NCBI GenBank assembly: GCA_003427395.1
Contig: BFEA01000330.1
Span: 270,779-292,415 of the forward strand
Reading direction: 5' to 3'
Length of the DNA stretch: 21,637 nucleotides
Origin: Chara braunii
Lineage: Eukaryota; Streptophyta; Charophyceae; Charales; Characeae
The translations under genes and the position numbers were made by a program. Below the pieces are notes generated by a model. It was not told where the DNA came from, ran no database searches, and worked only from the letters and a program-made list of their open reading frames with translations. The stretch's first letter is position 1. Every line of letters starts with the position of its first letter. Positions 8,513 to 16,800 of the stretch are shown piece by piece.

Positions 8513-9097
8513 CTACCGGTATTTGGGTTTCTAAAAATGTCAATTTTGTCTTTTTTTGCTCAGCCTTAAGTACCCAACACACCTACCTCTATATGGTGTG
8601 GTACCGGCCTACCCGCTACTTGAGTGTTTTCCCAATGGCAACCTCAATGTCACGGTCACATGTAAGTACCGGCCCTTAGGGGCTTAAGATGAATCAAGTA
8701 CCCTTGCGGGTCATACACATACTCAAGCCGACAAGCACTCAGACAGACGCAAACCGGTAAGCGTGTACACACACAAAATCAGAAAAATTGGCTCAGGCCA
8801 TTGCTCGGAACGAGGCCCACTACTATATATGTACTAAGTTGCTCCTTTCTATTCGAACTGGGAGCTAACTCAGTAGGTTTAGGTGCAAAACTGTCAAGCA
8901 CGGGGTGCAGGGAACGAATCCACCTGACCCCTGAGTTAGCTCCTTTTGAAAAAGGAGTTCCCCTATATTTTGGCATCGGCTTCGTGAGTCGGGGCTCGAA
9001 CCCGTGACCTTAGATTTAGGAGTAGTTAGAGTTAGTTAGCCCTCTGAAAACGAGGGTGTTACACTTGGCAGGAAGAAGTGGATAGTGGTTAGATTTT
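8513..9097 (+). repeat. Dispersed repeat family D, copy 2
   Basis: About 585 bp, homologous and co-linear with 5708-6352, in the same orientation, about 2.8 kb downstream. It keeps the ACTTGAGTGTTTTCCC, ACGGTCACA, CACTCAAGCC and ACACAC landmarks, the TATA box (8824-8830), the hairpin unit, the T4 and the minus-strand B box. Frames open in one copy are shifted or closed in the other, so the element is non-coding. Confidence 0.75.
8861..8943 (+). ncRNA. Putative tRNA-sized hairpin RNA unit, copy 2
   Basis: An 83-nt unit closed by a perfect 13-bp stem, GGAGCTAACTCAG (8861-8873) with CTGAGTTAGCTCC (8931-8943). Relative to copy 1, the eighth pair changes G-C to A-T on both sides and a G-T pair becomes G-C, so both stem differences keep pairing. 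The B box is closer to consensus here (GGAACGAATCC, 9 of 11). TATA lies 37 bp upstream and TTTT at 8944-8947. Interpretation as for copy 1; this is the better preserved of the two. Confidence 0.5.
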
Positions 9098-9142
9098 CTC
9101 CTTTAACTTATTTTTATTTTTTTGATATTAGCTAGATTCGGG

Positions 9143-9178
9143 TTTTTTTTTTTTTTACTTATTTATTTATTTATTTAT
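9143..9178 (+). repeat. T14 and (ATTT)n microsatellite
   Basis: T14 (9143-9156) is followed by several ATTT units to 9178. Confidence 0.9.
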
Positions 9179-9219
9179 CCTTTCCGATTCCGAAGCCGTT
9201 CAACACTTATCCGCTTTTA

Positions 9220-9252
9220 ATGAATCTGCCCTTGATAGACGGGCGGATTCAT
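9220..9252. repeat. 12-bp hairpin
   Basis: ATGAATCTGCCC (9220-9231) pairs with GGGCGGATTCAT (9241-9252) around a 9-nt loop, with one T-G pair. The arm shares the TGAATCT word with the family at 10.7 and 16.7 kb. Confidence 0.75.
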
Positions 9253-9401
9253 GCGGCATCCAAAATCTTGGCCCGCAATACTCGGACTGAACGCTCGGCG
9301 GGCAACGCAGCGGACAGCGAGCGCAGCAGAAAAGCGAGGGGGGGATACCGGGAGAAAACAAAAGTGAAAGACACAGGCGAGTGGACAGAAGTGGAACGCG
9401 C

Positions 9402-9419
9402 GAGAAGAAGAAGAAGAAG

Positions 9420-9492
<73 letters not shown>
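9402..9492 (+). repeat. (GAA)n-A50-(GAA)n mirror repeat
   Basis: An uninterrupted purine tract. GAA units (9402-9420) run into A50 (9421-9470) and back to GAA units (9471-9492), making a nearly perfect mirror repeat. Such tracts can form intramolecular triplexes. The long charged or phenylalanine-rich frames read through it on each strand are artefacts of the repeat. Confidence 0.95.
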
Positions 9493-10128
9493 GACGAGGG
9501 GAGAGTGACATACTGACTTGATTGGAGTGCGCGCTTGCGCCTGTAGAATCCCCATATCGTGGCCTCGGCATGTTGAAGGGTAGTGCTGCGTTGCGGTGCC
9601 ACTGTTGTTCGACGAGAGGGGTCGCGACTTGGCAAGGGGGTTCTGCGCTCTTTGTCGTCCGAAGTGGCGCTAGGGAGAGGTAGCGTGGGTGACCTCGGCC
9701 TCCCATACACTGCTTACCGTACTCACACCCGATGATGGTATCGTGAGTATCGTGAGAACGAGACCGCCATCCGCCCGACTTGCTGAGGTTTGCTCTTATG
9801 CTGTTCGGGTCCTCCATGCTGTGGTCTCAGGGCGCTGCGCATCGTGGCGAGTAGTATTGCAACGAGTAGAACGTGGAAGTATACACTACCACGTGTGTGT
9901 GTATATGTGTGTGTGAAAGAGAGAGAGAGATTGAGAGGCACTTACCAGTTCGCTGCTAGTCGCAATCGCAGCAGTCGGGCGATCAGCCGAACGCAATGCA
10001 CCCCCAACCCTTGTTGACTGTATCAGACCGGAAAGATAGCTTGTGGGAGATGGCAATCACGCTGGGAGGGAGTATATACGCACGAGGAGGAAGACGAGCA
10101 CGGCAGCAAGAGAGTGCGCACAGAACGA
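9493..10128. other. Non-coding with GT/GA microsatellites
   Basis: No gene recognised. GT-rich and GA-rich simple sequence lies at 9893-9930. AGTATACACTACCACG (about 9878) and AGTATATACGCACGAGG (about 10070) resemble the ATATACNCANCC end of the family F repeat. Confidence 0.45.
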
Positions 10129-10399
10129 GCGAGAGTGGAAGAAGAAGAAGAAAAAGAAGAAGAAGGGGGAGGAGAAAAGGGAGAGGGGGAGTGCAAGAAG
10201 AAGGAGTAGAAGACGATGAGACAACAACGAAGAAGAAGAAGAAGGAGAAGTAGACAAAAGAAGAGGAAGGAGAGACTTACTGCAGCCGGTGATGGCGACG
10301 TGCCAGACAGATGCGAGCTTGTGAGTGAAACAGGAGGCGTGAAGAAGAAGAAGGAGGAGGAGGAGGAGGAGGAGGAGGAAGAAGAAGAAGAAGAAGAAG

Positions 10400-10431
<32 letters not shown>

Positions 10432-10450
10432 GAAGAAGAAGGAAAAGGGG
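10129..10450 (+). repeat. GAA/GGA polypurine tracts
   Basis: Two purine-rich tracts. The one at 10135-10260 is interrupted. The one at 10341-10429 is 89 uninterrupted purines of GGA then GAA units, followed by 10431-10450. The 165-codon glutamate-rich frame across it is spurious. Confidence 0.95.
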
Positions 10451-10671
10451 TGGAGAGTACGACCTACCTCGCCTTCGCTGTAAGTGATAGCGATCTCCTT
10501 AGCGTGGGTTTAGGGACCATGTACTTGAGTTACGAGGGGCTCTCGGCATACACTTTGAGTGATTCCCTGGTTGCAAGGTGGTCGGCAGGTGATTCTGCAA
10601 CGCCATTCGAGCTCACGACAATGAAGAAGCACGAGAGAGTGAGAACAGGTAGGTTTCCAATCTCGCGGCTG

Positions 10672-10970
10672 TCCTCATGGTGCTTCCACCGAGAGGAGGA
10701 GCAAATCGAATGAATCTCCCGCTAGAACATGGAAATATACACAGCCATTTGCGTCCGTTGTTGCCCCTTCACCCTGCTCGCCCGCGGACTTGCTGTGTGT
10801 GTATGTGCGTATGTGTGTGTGTGTGTGTGTACAGATCTCGCAATGGACCTCTCGTTACTTTCATCGATAGGATGAGCAAAAACGGAGGAACCTTCTGCTG
10901 CTTCGACCGATAAGACCAGCAAAAAGCGAATGAATCTAACTCGAGAACTAGGAAATATACGCAACCACGG
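10672..10970 (+). repeat. Repeat family F, tandem copies
   Basis: Copies at about 10672-10745 and 10896-10970 share GAGCAAATCGAATGAATCT (CAGCAAAAAGCGAATGAATCT in the second, one base split), then CTAGAAC or GAGAAC, then GGAAATATAC. A partial copy, CATCGATAGGATGAGC, lies at 10862. An inverted relative is at 16735-16800. A GT microsatellite (10795-10832) separates the copies. Confidence 0.7.
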
Positions 10971-11144
10971 TCGTGTGTAAATGTACGTGTCTATATGAAT
11001 ATGTGTGCATATGTACCTATCACGTGATTGACATCTTGTCGGCGGCTTGTTTTGTATGTCTTCGTTCGTCCACCTGTTGGTTCCTCCCTCCTCTACTCTC
11101 TTATTATATTCATACACACCGATACCCGCACTAATGGATTAGGT
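10971..11144. other. Short low-complexity spacer
   Basis: TGTATG-rich sequence with no feature I can name. Confidence 0.4.
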
Positions 11145-11640
11145 GATGAGGTTTACCCCTGTGGACTCAGCAATACCCAGTCCCAGTCTCCCTCAGTCTG
11201 GTGGGATGAGACTCCTGACTGTTTGTTTGTCTGTGTTTGGCTATTTGTCTTAATTTACGTATCTCCGTCTCTTATGTATTTGCCTGTGTGTCTCCGACTG
11301 TGTATCTGACTGTGCGTTTGTCTACTACTGTCTGTATGAGTTTGTCTACATTGTGTAGGGGTTAAGTTGGTAGCTAGGATTTCTGAAAGGTTACAGTCGT
11401 ATCTGCTACAGTCTGGAAAGGTCAAGACTGTAGCCTTTTCAGCCTTGAAAGGTCAAGGTTGTAGTTGCTGCCGCGTCGAAGGGCCCAGTCCACAGACTTC
11501 TGGAAGGTCTGGAGTGGCCCTTCAACCATTGTTCACAGCAGACTAGAGGCAAGTGGGTAGTGATAAGTCTACCCTTGCTGAGTCAGCGGTACCCAGTCCC
11601 AATCTCGCTTAGCCCAGTCAGCGAGTTTCGGGTGGGATTA
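11145..11640. repeat. Direct repeats flanking hairpin-rich DNA
   Basis: GATGAG..TACCC...ACTCAGCAATACCCAGTCCC (11145-11210) recurs as GATAAG..TACCC...GTCAGCGGTACCCAGTCCC (11562-11640). Between them lies a TGTC-rich block (11218-11345), a 9-bp stem CTACAGTCT (11406-11414) with AGACTGTAG (11425-11433), and an 8-bp stem GAAGGGCC (11478-11485) with GGCCCTTC (11516-11523). Imperfect units of about 30 bp built on GAAAGGT recur between 11380 and 11475. The flanking repeats may bound an element or may be two copies of one small repeat. Confidence 0.6.
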
Positions 11641-12132
11641 TGTATGCTCAGGCCAGTGGAAATGAGGCAGGCTAGCCACAAATAGAAGTACAAATCAAGA
11701 GGCAGCGCCCAATCATTCATTCATTTGCCACGTGAGCCACGAGGAAGCACTGCCACAATGATTTGTCCGAGGTGATCTACAAATGCCCGAAGTAGAAACG
11801 GGTTGAGAAAATGACGCGGACATAGCTATAGGAGCTGTCAGCGACCACAACCACCATAGTTGCAGGTGAGTACAGCCTACGTGGGGGCTTGTGTGTACAG
11901 AGTGTCATGCATGGGATATACAGGGTGTTTTGAGTCGAGTGCGTGCGAGCAGTGGTTTTGAACACAGTGACAGACAAAAATTTGTGTGGCGTGACAGCGC
12001 CGTAGCCATCTAAAGCGCCCTTGCATTTAGACTGTGTCCTCAGTTCCACATCTCAGAGCCTTGAGCGGACGCTTGTTGTTGGTGTGATGTGCCATCTTGT
12101 ACACATGCCTGTGAAGTAAGAAAGAGAGTCAA
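11641..12132. other. Non-coding, no gene seen
   Basis: Nothing recognised. CCGTAGCCATCT at about 12000 faintly resembles the dinoflagellate spliced leader but lacks its second half, so it is taken as chance. Confidence 0.4.
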
Positions 12133-12192
12133 TCTGATATAATAATATAAATTATAATATAATAATAATAATAAATATATTATTTTGCACAG
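12114..12192 (+). other. Possible 79-bp AT-rich intron
   Basis: It begins GTAAGA, is AT-rich throughout with an ATAATA run (about 12138-12182), and ends TTTTGCACAG. Length, composition and borders all fit a small plant-type intron. No supported coding frame joins across it, so it may be fortuitous. A 57-codon frame starting ATGAGTGATATC follows at 12195-12368. Confidence 0.3.
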
Positions 12193-12354
12193 AAATGAGT
12201 GATATCGAACATCAGAAACCAAACAGCATCATACTTATGATACCAGATTGTCGTGACCTCGAACCAGATTGCATTACGAGTCCCACCATATACGAACACA
12301 GTGCAACTCATCATCACAAAACCAATGTTGATATCCTATCTGGCGCTCAGCGCT

Positions 12355-12468
12355 CAGGCTACAAATGACAGACCCCATCTGTCCTACTATCTATGATGCC
12401 ATAAACGTTGTCAACAGCTCCCTGAAGTACGAGCAGATCTCGGACAATGCCATCGCCTCAAGCATCAG
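12355..12468 (+). CDS. Possible coding exon (unrecognised protein)
   Basis: A frame opening after a CAG at about 12354 and containing ATG at 12365 runs to a strong 5' splice site, ATCAG/GTATGT, at 12468/12469. It encodes about 34 residues, with MTDPICPTIYDAINVV early and EQISDNAIASSI at the end. Third codon positions are biased to C/G (ATC, GCC, AAC, GTC, AGC, CTG, AAG, TAC), unlike the surrounding repeats, which is the reason for listing it. Splicing to the acceptor at 13946/13947 keeps a frame open to a stop at 14013, with an intron of about 1.48 kb made largely of TGTC repeats. I recognise no family. It could be a terminal exon pair, a gene fragment or chance. Confidence 0.3.
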
Positions 12469-13946
12469 GTATGTCCCTCACATCACTCACAACCTCGTTC
12501 CTTAACACAAAGATGCCACCGCGCACTCATCCAGCCGTGGCAACGCAACTAGGCTATGGTTGTGTGCCTTTCACCCTGCTTTCTTTCTCTCTCCGCATGT
12601 CTATTTGTCTGACTGTTTGTCTCCATCTGTTTGGGTTTGTTTATTTGATTGTATGTATGTTTGTATCCGTGCCTGTTCTGTTTACTGTCTGTATGAATCT
12701 GTCTGTTTTGTTTGCGTCTGTATGTCTGCTGGTTTGTTTCGTCTGTACCGGTCTGTCTGATCGTCAGTGTTTGGTGGTTCGTCTGTCTGTTTCTGTTTGG
12801 TCCTGTCGGTTCACTTTCGTTTATTTCTCCTGTTCCTCTTTACACACACACATACACAGACACACACCCGTAAGCAAGGTGGTGAGTCCTTATTCATCAA
12901 TCAAATGAGCCCCGGGCAGATCGTATGTCCGTGTTCTTTCTCCTAATGAATTTAGTGAGAAAATCTGTGAAAACAGTCAAGCACAGTCGTACTTTCCTCG
13001 ACTGTTCGGCAAACTATGGCAACACATACACACAGTCCGTGCACATACGCACATACGCACACACACACACATATGCTTCTCTATAGATGCACTGACGAAA
13101 TTGGCTGACACAGTCCTACTTTCCCGTTCACACCGCCCGTCGCTCCTACCGATCGAATGTTCCGGTGAATTGTCTCTGTCTGTCTTTTCTTGTCACTGTC
13201 TGTCTGCTGTTTGTCTGCCTGGTGCTGTCTGCCTGTCTCTGTGCCGGTCTGTTTGGCATTGCCTGCGTCAGACCGTCTGTTTGGCTGATTGTGTATGTTT
13301 GTACGTTTCTTTCTATTTTGTCGGTCTGTTTGATTGTTCGTCTGTAAGTTTGTCTGTCCGACTATGACTGTCGGTTCGTCTGTCCGACTGTGTTCGTCGG
13401 TTTGTCCGTCCGACTGTGTTCGCCGGTGTCCGTTTGACAATGTTTGCTCGTCTGTTTTCGTTCTGACTGTGTCTAACTGTATGTCAGACTGTGTTCTTGA
13501 TGGTGTCTGATTGTGTGTCAGATTGTGTATGACTGTGTGTCAGACTGTGTCTGCCTGTTGTCAGCCTGTCTGAAGTTGTCAGTCTTCTTTCTGCTTACCT
13601 GTATGTCTGTCCGTCTATATCGATCTGTCTGACTGCCTGTGTATAGATGATCGTGCCCGTTTGATTGACTGACTGTGCATGTTTGGTCATTCGTCTGTCT
13701 GCCCCCGTCTGTTTGCATTGTTTGCAGGCGTCCAGTCATCTATTTATCTGCGTGCGATTGTCTGCTTCTGTCTCTTCCCTCCCCTTATCTCTCTTTCTCT
13801 ATCTCTCCCTCCCCTTTTTTTCCTTCTCCTTCTTCTTCTTCTTCTTCTTCTTTTTACTTTTATCTCTGTTTTCCCTTCTACACGACCTTGTTTTCCCTTG
13901 CTTTCCCTTATTCTGCTTCTCTATATCGTTACCAACGAACACTCAG
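12469..13946 (+). repeat. TGTC-rich low-complexity blocks (possible intron)
   Basis: Degenerate TGTC/TGTCTG minisatellite-like sequence occupies about 12596-12830 and 13170-13720, separated by CA-rich sequence (12842-12870 and 13023-13072). A pyrimidine tract with (TTC)n follows at 13800-13862. The stretch could be the intron between the two candidate exons: it starts GTATGT and ends ACACTCAG. Valine/cysteine/leucine-rich frames here come from the repeat. Confidence 0.6.
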
Positions 13947-14013
13947 GCAACATCGAAGCTGGTCTGTGCCCTTCATAAGATATATCGTGATTACTACGAT
14001 TGACACCGAATGA
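13947..14013 (+). CDS. Possible 3' exon (unrecognised)
   Basis: It follows a pyrimidine-rich tract and ACACTCAG. Two frames are open. The one continuous with the exon ending at 12468 gives QHRSWSVPFIRYIV and stops at 14013. The other gives TSKLVCALHKIYRDYYD, stops at 14003 and looks more coding-like, but its phase does not match. The conflict keeps confidence low: a missing middle exon, a decayed gene or no gene at all would each explain it. Confidence 0.2.
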
Positions 14014-14730
14014 AAGAAGGCCATAATCAAGAAGACCGGTGAGCTTTGTCGAGCGGAGGGGCTGCAGGCAAACTGTGAACTTGAAGAGTTGCCTGTTGGC
14101 CAGTGTACAACTCATTGTACTGATTAGTACAGCTACGGGCAGGGTGTGAGATGCAGGTCTGTGTTTGCTAGTAGATACGTTGTTCACTGTCAGATGGAGG
14201 AAATGAAGACGGGCAGCGATGCCGGTGCGAATACCCTTGCAAGGGTATCCGCCCTGGTCTTTGCAAACAACAGGAAAACCGTCTGGTTTAAAGCTTAAGT
14301 GTGCCGCGCTAGGCGCGACCGCGTTCATAATTTATGTTGACTAGGTGGTTGATTAGAGTAAAGAGTGTGTGGGCGCGCAAGTCTGAGGCGCGCGTGATTT
14401 CCCTTTCTTTTGGTTACACTGGCAGACGTGTCCTGGATTTTGGTCAGCATATGTCATTTTTGTTTTGATTGAACTAATTAGCCTATGAGTACCTTGTTCA
14501 TTGGTTCCGCGTAGTACGATGGACGGTTTAGTGAGTCGGTGTGGACATGGGCGGAATCCAGATGATGGGATCTTATGGATTCGGGCGGGTAAGGGTAGCC
14601 TCGGCGCGGTCGGAAGGTTGGCGCGGCTTTTTGTGGACGTGGGGGGGAATAAAAGGTCTGGACGACGTGAGTTTGGGTGGTCCCTTGTGCAAGTGTGGGC
14701 CGGGAAGTGGTATAGGGCGTTTCCTTGGCC
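14014..14730. other. Non-coding with an 18-bp palindrome
   Basis: No gene recognised. ATACCCTTGCAAGGGTAT (14231-14248) is a perfect palindrome, 16 of 18 bases like the sequence at 8330-8347. A 165-codon minus-strand frame (14353-14850) shows no recognisable motif and overlaps the tRNA-like unit, so it is not called. Confidence 0.45.
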
Positions 14731-14753
14731 CCAAGGGCCGTGCGCGACCCCTC

Positions 14754-14848
14754 TATAAGGCGTGTCAGGCCTGCTGATACCAGGCTTGGGCTTAGCCCTA
14801 TGGATTACAGCACCGGACTGGTACGCAGCAGACGCAGGGATCGAGGCC
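14754..14848 (+). repeat. tRNA-like unit with upstream TATA
   Basis: TATAAGG (14754-14760) is followed by an A box-like TTAGCCCTATGG (14792-14803) and a B box-like GGATCGAGGCC (14838-14848, a close match to the B box consensus). The spacing suits a tRNA, and TGGATTA...CCGGACT recalls Arg-type tRNAs. The arms do not fold cleanly, so this is a tRNA-derived remnant and not a functional tRNA gene. It lies just upstream of the U6-derived cluster. Confidence 0.35.
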
Positions 14849-14987
14849 AACAGCGTGCGGCAGGGGAGCGGAGGAGCGCGGCGGAAAGGCTTGAGGGGTT
14901 GATGGGCTGGTAGGACTATCCCCCTCGCCTTTTGCTACCACGGGGGCCGTAGCATTCGCCTGATTACCTCGGGCTTTGCGGTTCTTA

Positions 14988-15030
14988 TATGTCCATATAT
15001 ATACATATATATATATGTATATAATTTTAT
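14988..15030. repeat. AT dinucleotide palindromic tract
   Basis: TATATG and CATATA words alternate in a self-complementary low-complexity tract. Confidence 0.85.
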
Positions 15031-15061
15031 TTCGAAGTCTTAATACTATTATTATCTATCT

Positions 15062-15222
15062 CACGCCCGTAGGTGGGCGTGAAAACCGCGCAAGGGCGGG
15101 GGTTAGTCAGGCGGCGAGGCCTTTGGTGCCGCCACGAGGTGCTACCCCGGCCCGGTCCTTCGGGACATCCGTTAGAATTGGAACGATGCCGAGAAGATTA
15201 GTGTGGCGCCTGCGTAAGGATT
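15062..15222 (+). pseudogene. U6 snRNA-derived copy 1 with composite upstream region
   Basis: The U6 part (15155-15222) has the 5' stem-loop GTCC-TTCG-GGAC, ACATCC, AGAATTGGAACGATG, GAGAAGATTAG and CCTGCGTAAGGAT, close to plant U6 until about 15219, after which similarity stops. Upstream are two hairpins, CACGCCC/GGGCGTG (15062-15081) and GGCGGC/GCCGCC (15110-15133), and a segment TTTGGTGCCGCCACG that is shared with copy 2. There is no TATA box near -25 and no USE, so it is unlikely to be transcribed from a plant U6 promoter. Confidence 0.75.
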
Positions 15223-15500
15223 GGAAAAGAACCCAGGGGCTTGCGGTTAGTACCGCCGCGACGGAATGCCGCACTACTATGTGACCGGACGTAAAAGGCT
15301 GGAAGGGCCAGCTCTAGCCACTGCAGAGCTTCGAAAGTCTGGGGATGAACCCGGACTGAAAAGGGGAGTTTGCGCGATAATGTCATAGGGATGACGTACG
15401 CAGCCCAGGGATATACGCAAATCCGGGATTGAACTCGGGCATGGATCAGGCTAGGTGCATACGCAGAGTGAAAAGGGCGGTAATCTGGCCCGTGCCAAGG
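15223..15500. other. Spacer with small U6-like and T-arm-like fragments
   Basis: GGGATGACGTACGCA (about 15388) and ATACGCAAATCC (about 15413) resemble pieces of the U6 3' domain. GGGATGAACCC (about 15343) and GGGATTGAACTC (about 15425) resemble B boxes on the minus strand. All are short and could be chance, but their concentration here suggests scrambled snRNA/tRNA-derived modules. Confidence 0.35.
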
Positions 15501-15504
15501 TCGT

Positions 15505-15622
15505 GTGGCCTTTGGCGCTACCACGGGGCATTTGCCCCGGTCATGTCCTTCGGGACATCCGTTAAAATTGGAGCGATACGGGGAAGATTAGTTTGGCCCT
15601 GCCTGAGGGGGATACACTCGTA
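15505..15622 (+). pseudogene. U6 snRNA-derived copy 2 with same upstream region
   Basis: TTTGGCGCTACCACG and the hairpin CGGGGC-ATTT-GCCCCG precede the U6-like part (15545-15622): ATGTCC-TTCG-GGACAT, CCGTTAAAATTGG, GCGATACGG, GAAGATTAG, TTTGGCCCTGCC. The upstream 40-50 bp are homologous to those of copy 1, so the repeated unit is larger than U6 itself. The 3' U6 domain is degenerate. Confidence 0.75.
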
Positions 15623-15755
15623 CCAGGAGGAGGCCCGACAGTCGGGCGCCTTTTGCTCCTTGGCACTCGAATATCTGTCGAACCGCAGGGCCTGGGAATG
15701 TTGAAGTTATGCGCATGAATTTGGAAGAGGTGTCAGGCCAGGGGAGGATGTGAGA

Positions 15756-15828
15756 GAAGCAGAGGAGATTAGCATGGCCCCTGAACAAGGATGACTCGCA
15801 TAAATCTGGATAGCGGTTTTCTTTTTTT
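15756..15828 (+). pseudogene. U6 snRNA-derived copy 3 (3' half)
   Basis: CAGAGGAGATTAGCATGG, CCCCTGAACAAGGATGAC and TCGCATAAATC follow the U6 central and 3' domains closely, and a T run (15817-15828, one C inside) ends it as in Pol III snRNA genes. Upstream, AATTTGGAAG (about 15718) could be the detached AATTGGAACG segment, which would imply an insertion of roughly 30 bp. The 5' stem-loop is absent. A truncated pseudogene is the likeliest reading. Confidence 0.75.
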
Positions 15829-16734
15829 GTTTACCATGCTCTATTTTTGTTCGGACCGACTTCCGTGCTGGTCAAACCGTAGTGCGCTAGCCGCATCGGC
15901 TGCGACGCGAGGAGAACAAAGAGGGCGACAGTGGGAGAGAGAGCTGCCTACGCGGCACTCGATTGGCTCGAGCACGAGAGAGAAGACGGGCAGAACGAGG
16001 CAGGAGGCTGCGCCGAGTGGACGTGCAAAAGAAGGGAGTGAATCAGGACGGGGGTCGATGCCAGATGCACGCGGAGTGGGGAGTAAGCTGCTGCCCATTT
16101 CTTAGTCGGCTTCGACCTTCGGGGGTATCATTCTACTGCTAATATCGGCCACACTCGCCCCCGGGGTTCGCATCGGAGTATGGCTTAGCGCAACTGCGCT
16201 GGCTCGACGGGGCGGAACAGTGGGCACCGCGCAGGGCCAACGACTGGGCGAAGAACGGAAGGCCGGTGGGGCGCAGTCGAAGGGGAAAGCGGGGGAGTGA
16301 ACCTCGAGCGATTCTGCGCCGGGTACATATAGCCAGAGAAACAACAGAGGTGGGCATGGCGGGGCAACGGGTCGGGCGCGGTCATAGTTAGATAACTCGC
16401 ACTATTCCTTGCGAAAGTAGGCGAGTGAAGGGCGGCTACGGGGGTTCTTTGGGTCTGCGAGCACAGTCGCAGAGTCAGATCGGAGCGAAAGTTAGGAGGT
16501 TGGGTGGTAGGAGGAGAGAGCTGTGCGCGGAGGATATGGAGATAGAGGAAGAAGGGAATACGAGCAACTATATTTCGCCCGGTTCCTTATGAAATCGAAC
16601 GGGGAAAGATACGTAACACGGGCTCTTAGATAGGGCGAAGCAGATTATGGTGTTAGTTTTCGGTGTTAGTGAGTAGATCCTGAGGTGGGAGAGAATAAGA
16701 CTGTGGGGGAGGGGTGAAGCTAGCAGGCGTGAAT
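15829..16734. other. GC/purine-rich, no gene seen
   Basis: Nothing recognised. GGTGTTAGT is doubled at about 16650-16670. Overlapping short frames on both strands (15791-16105 plus; 15841-16385 minus) are arginine/alanine-rich, as expected from GC-rich sequence. Confidence 0.4.
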
Positions 16735-16800
16735 GAATCCGGTCGAGTTCTAGCGGGGGATTCAGTCGATTTTGCTCATCCTATTGATGAGAGTAGCATG
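16735..16800 (-). repeat. Repeat family F, inverted copy
   Basis: On the minus strand: CTCATC..ATAGGATGAGC, AAAATCGACTGAATC, CCCCGCTAGAACTCG. It matches the plus-strand copies at 10672-10970 and combines parts found separately there. It contains a 6-bp hairpin CTCATC-CTATT-GATGAG. Confidence 0.65.

Noticed and set aside
5708-9097. The two family D copies as the LTRs of one retrotransposon
   Set aside because: Both are in direct orientation about 2.8 kb apart, but they are too diverged for a single insertion and the interval holds no gag, protease, integrase or reverse transcriptase motif and no standard primer site.
9200-9817. 205-codon minus-strand frame and two overlapping frames
   Set aside because: They exist only because GAA/A repeats have no stops in some frames; products are phenylalanine, serine or lysine runs.
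10216-10713. 165-codon glutamate-rich frame
   Set aside because: Read-through of a GGA/GAA microsatellite.
12000-12022. Resemblance to the dinoflagellate spliced leader (CCGTAGCCAT)
   Set aside because: Only about ten bases match and the second half is different; the U6 type here also favours a plant-lineage source.
12447-12908. 153-codon valine/cysteine/leucine-rich frame that looks membrane-like
   Set aside because: Hydrophobicity comes from TGTCTG repeats, not from a transmembrane protein.
14353-14850. 165-codon minus-strand frame
   Set aside because: No recognisable domain; overlaps the tRNA-like unit; frames of this size are expected in a GC-rich stretch.
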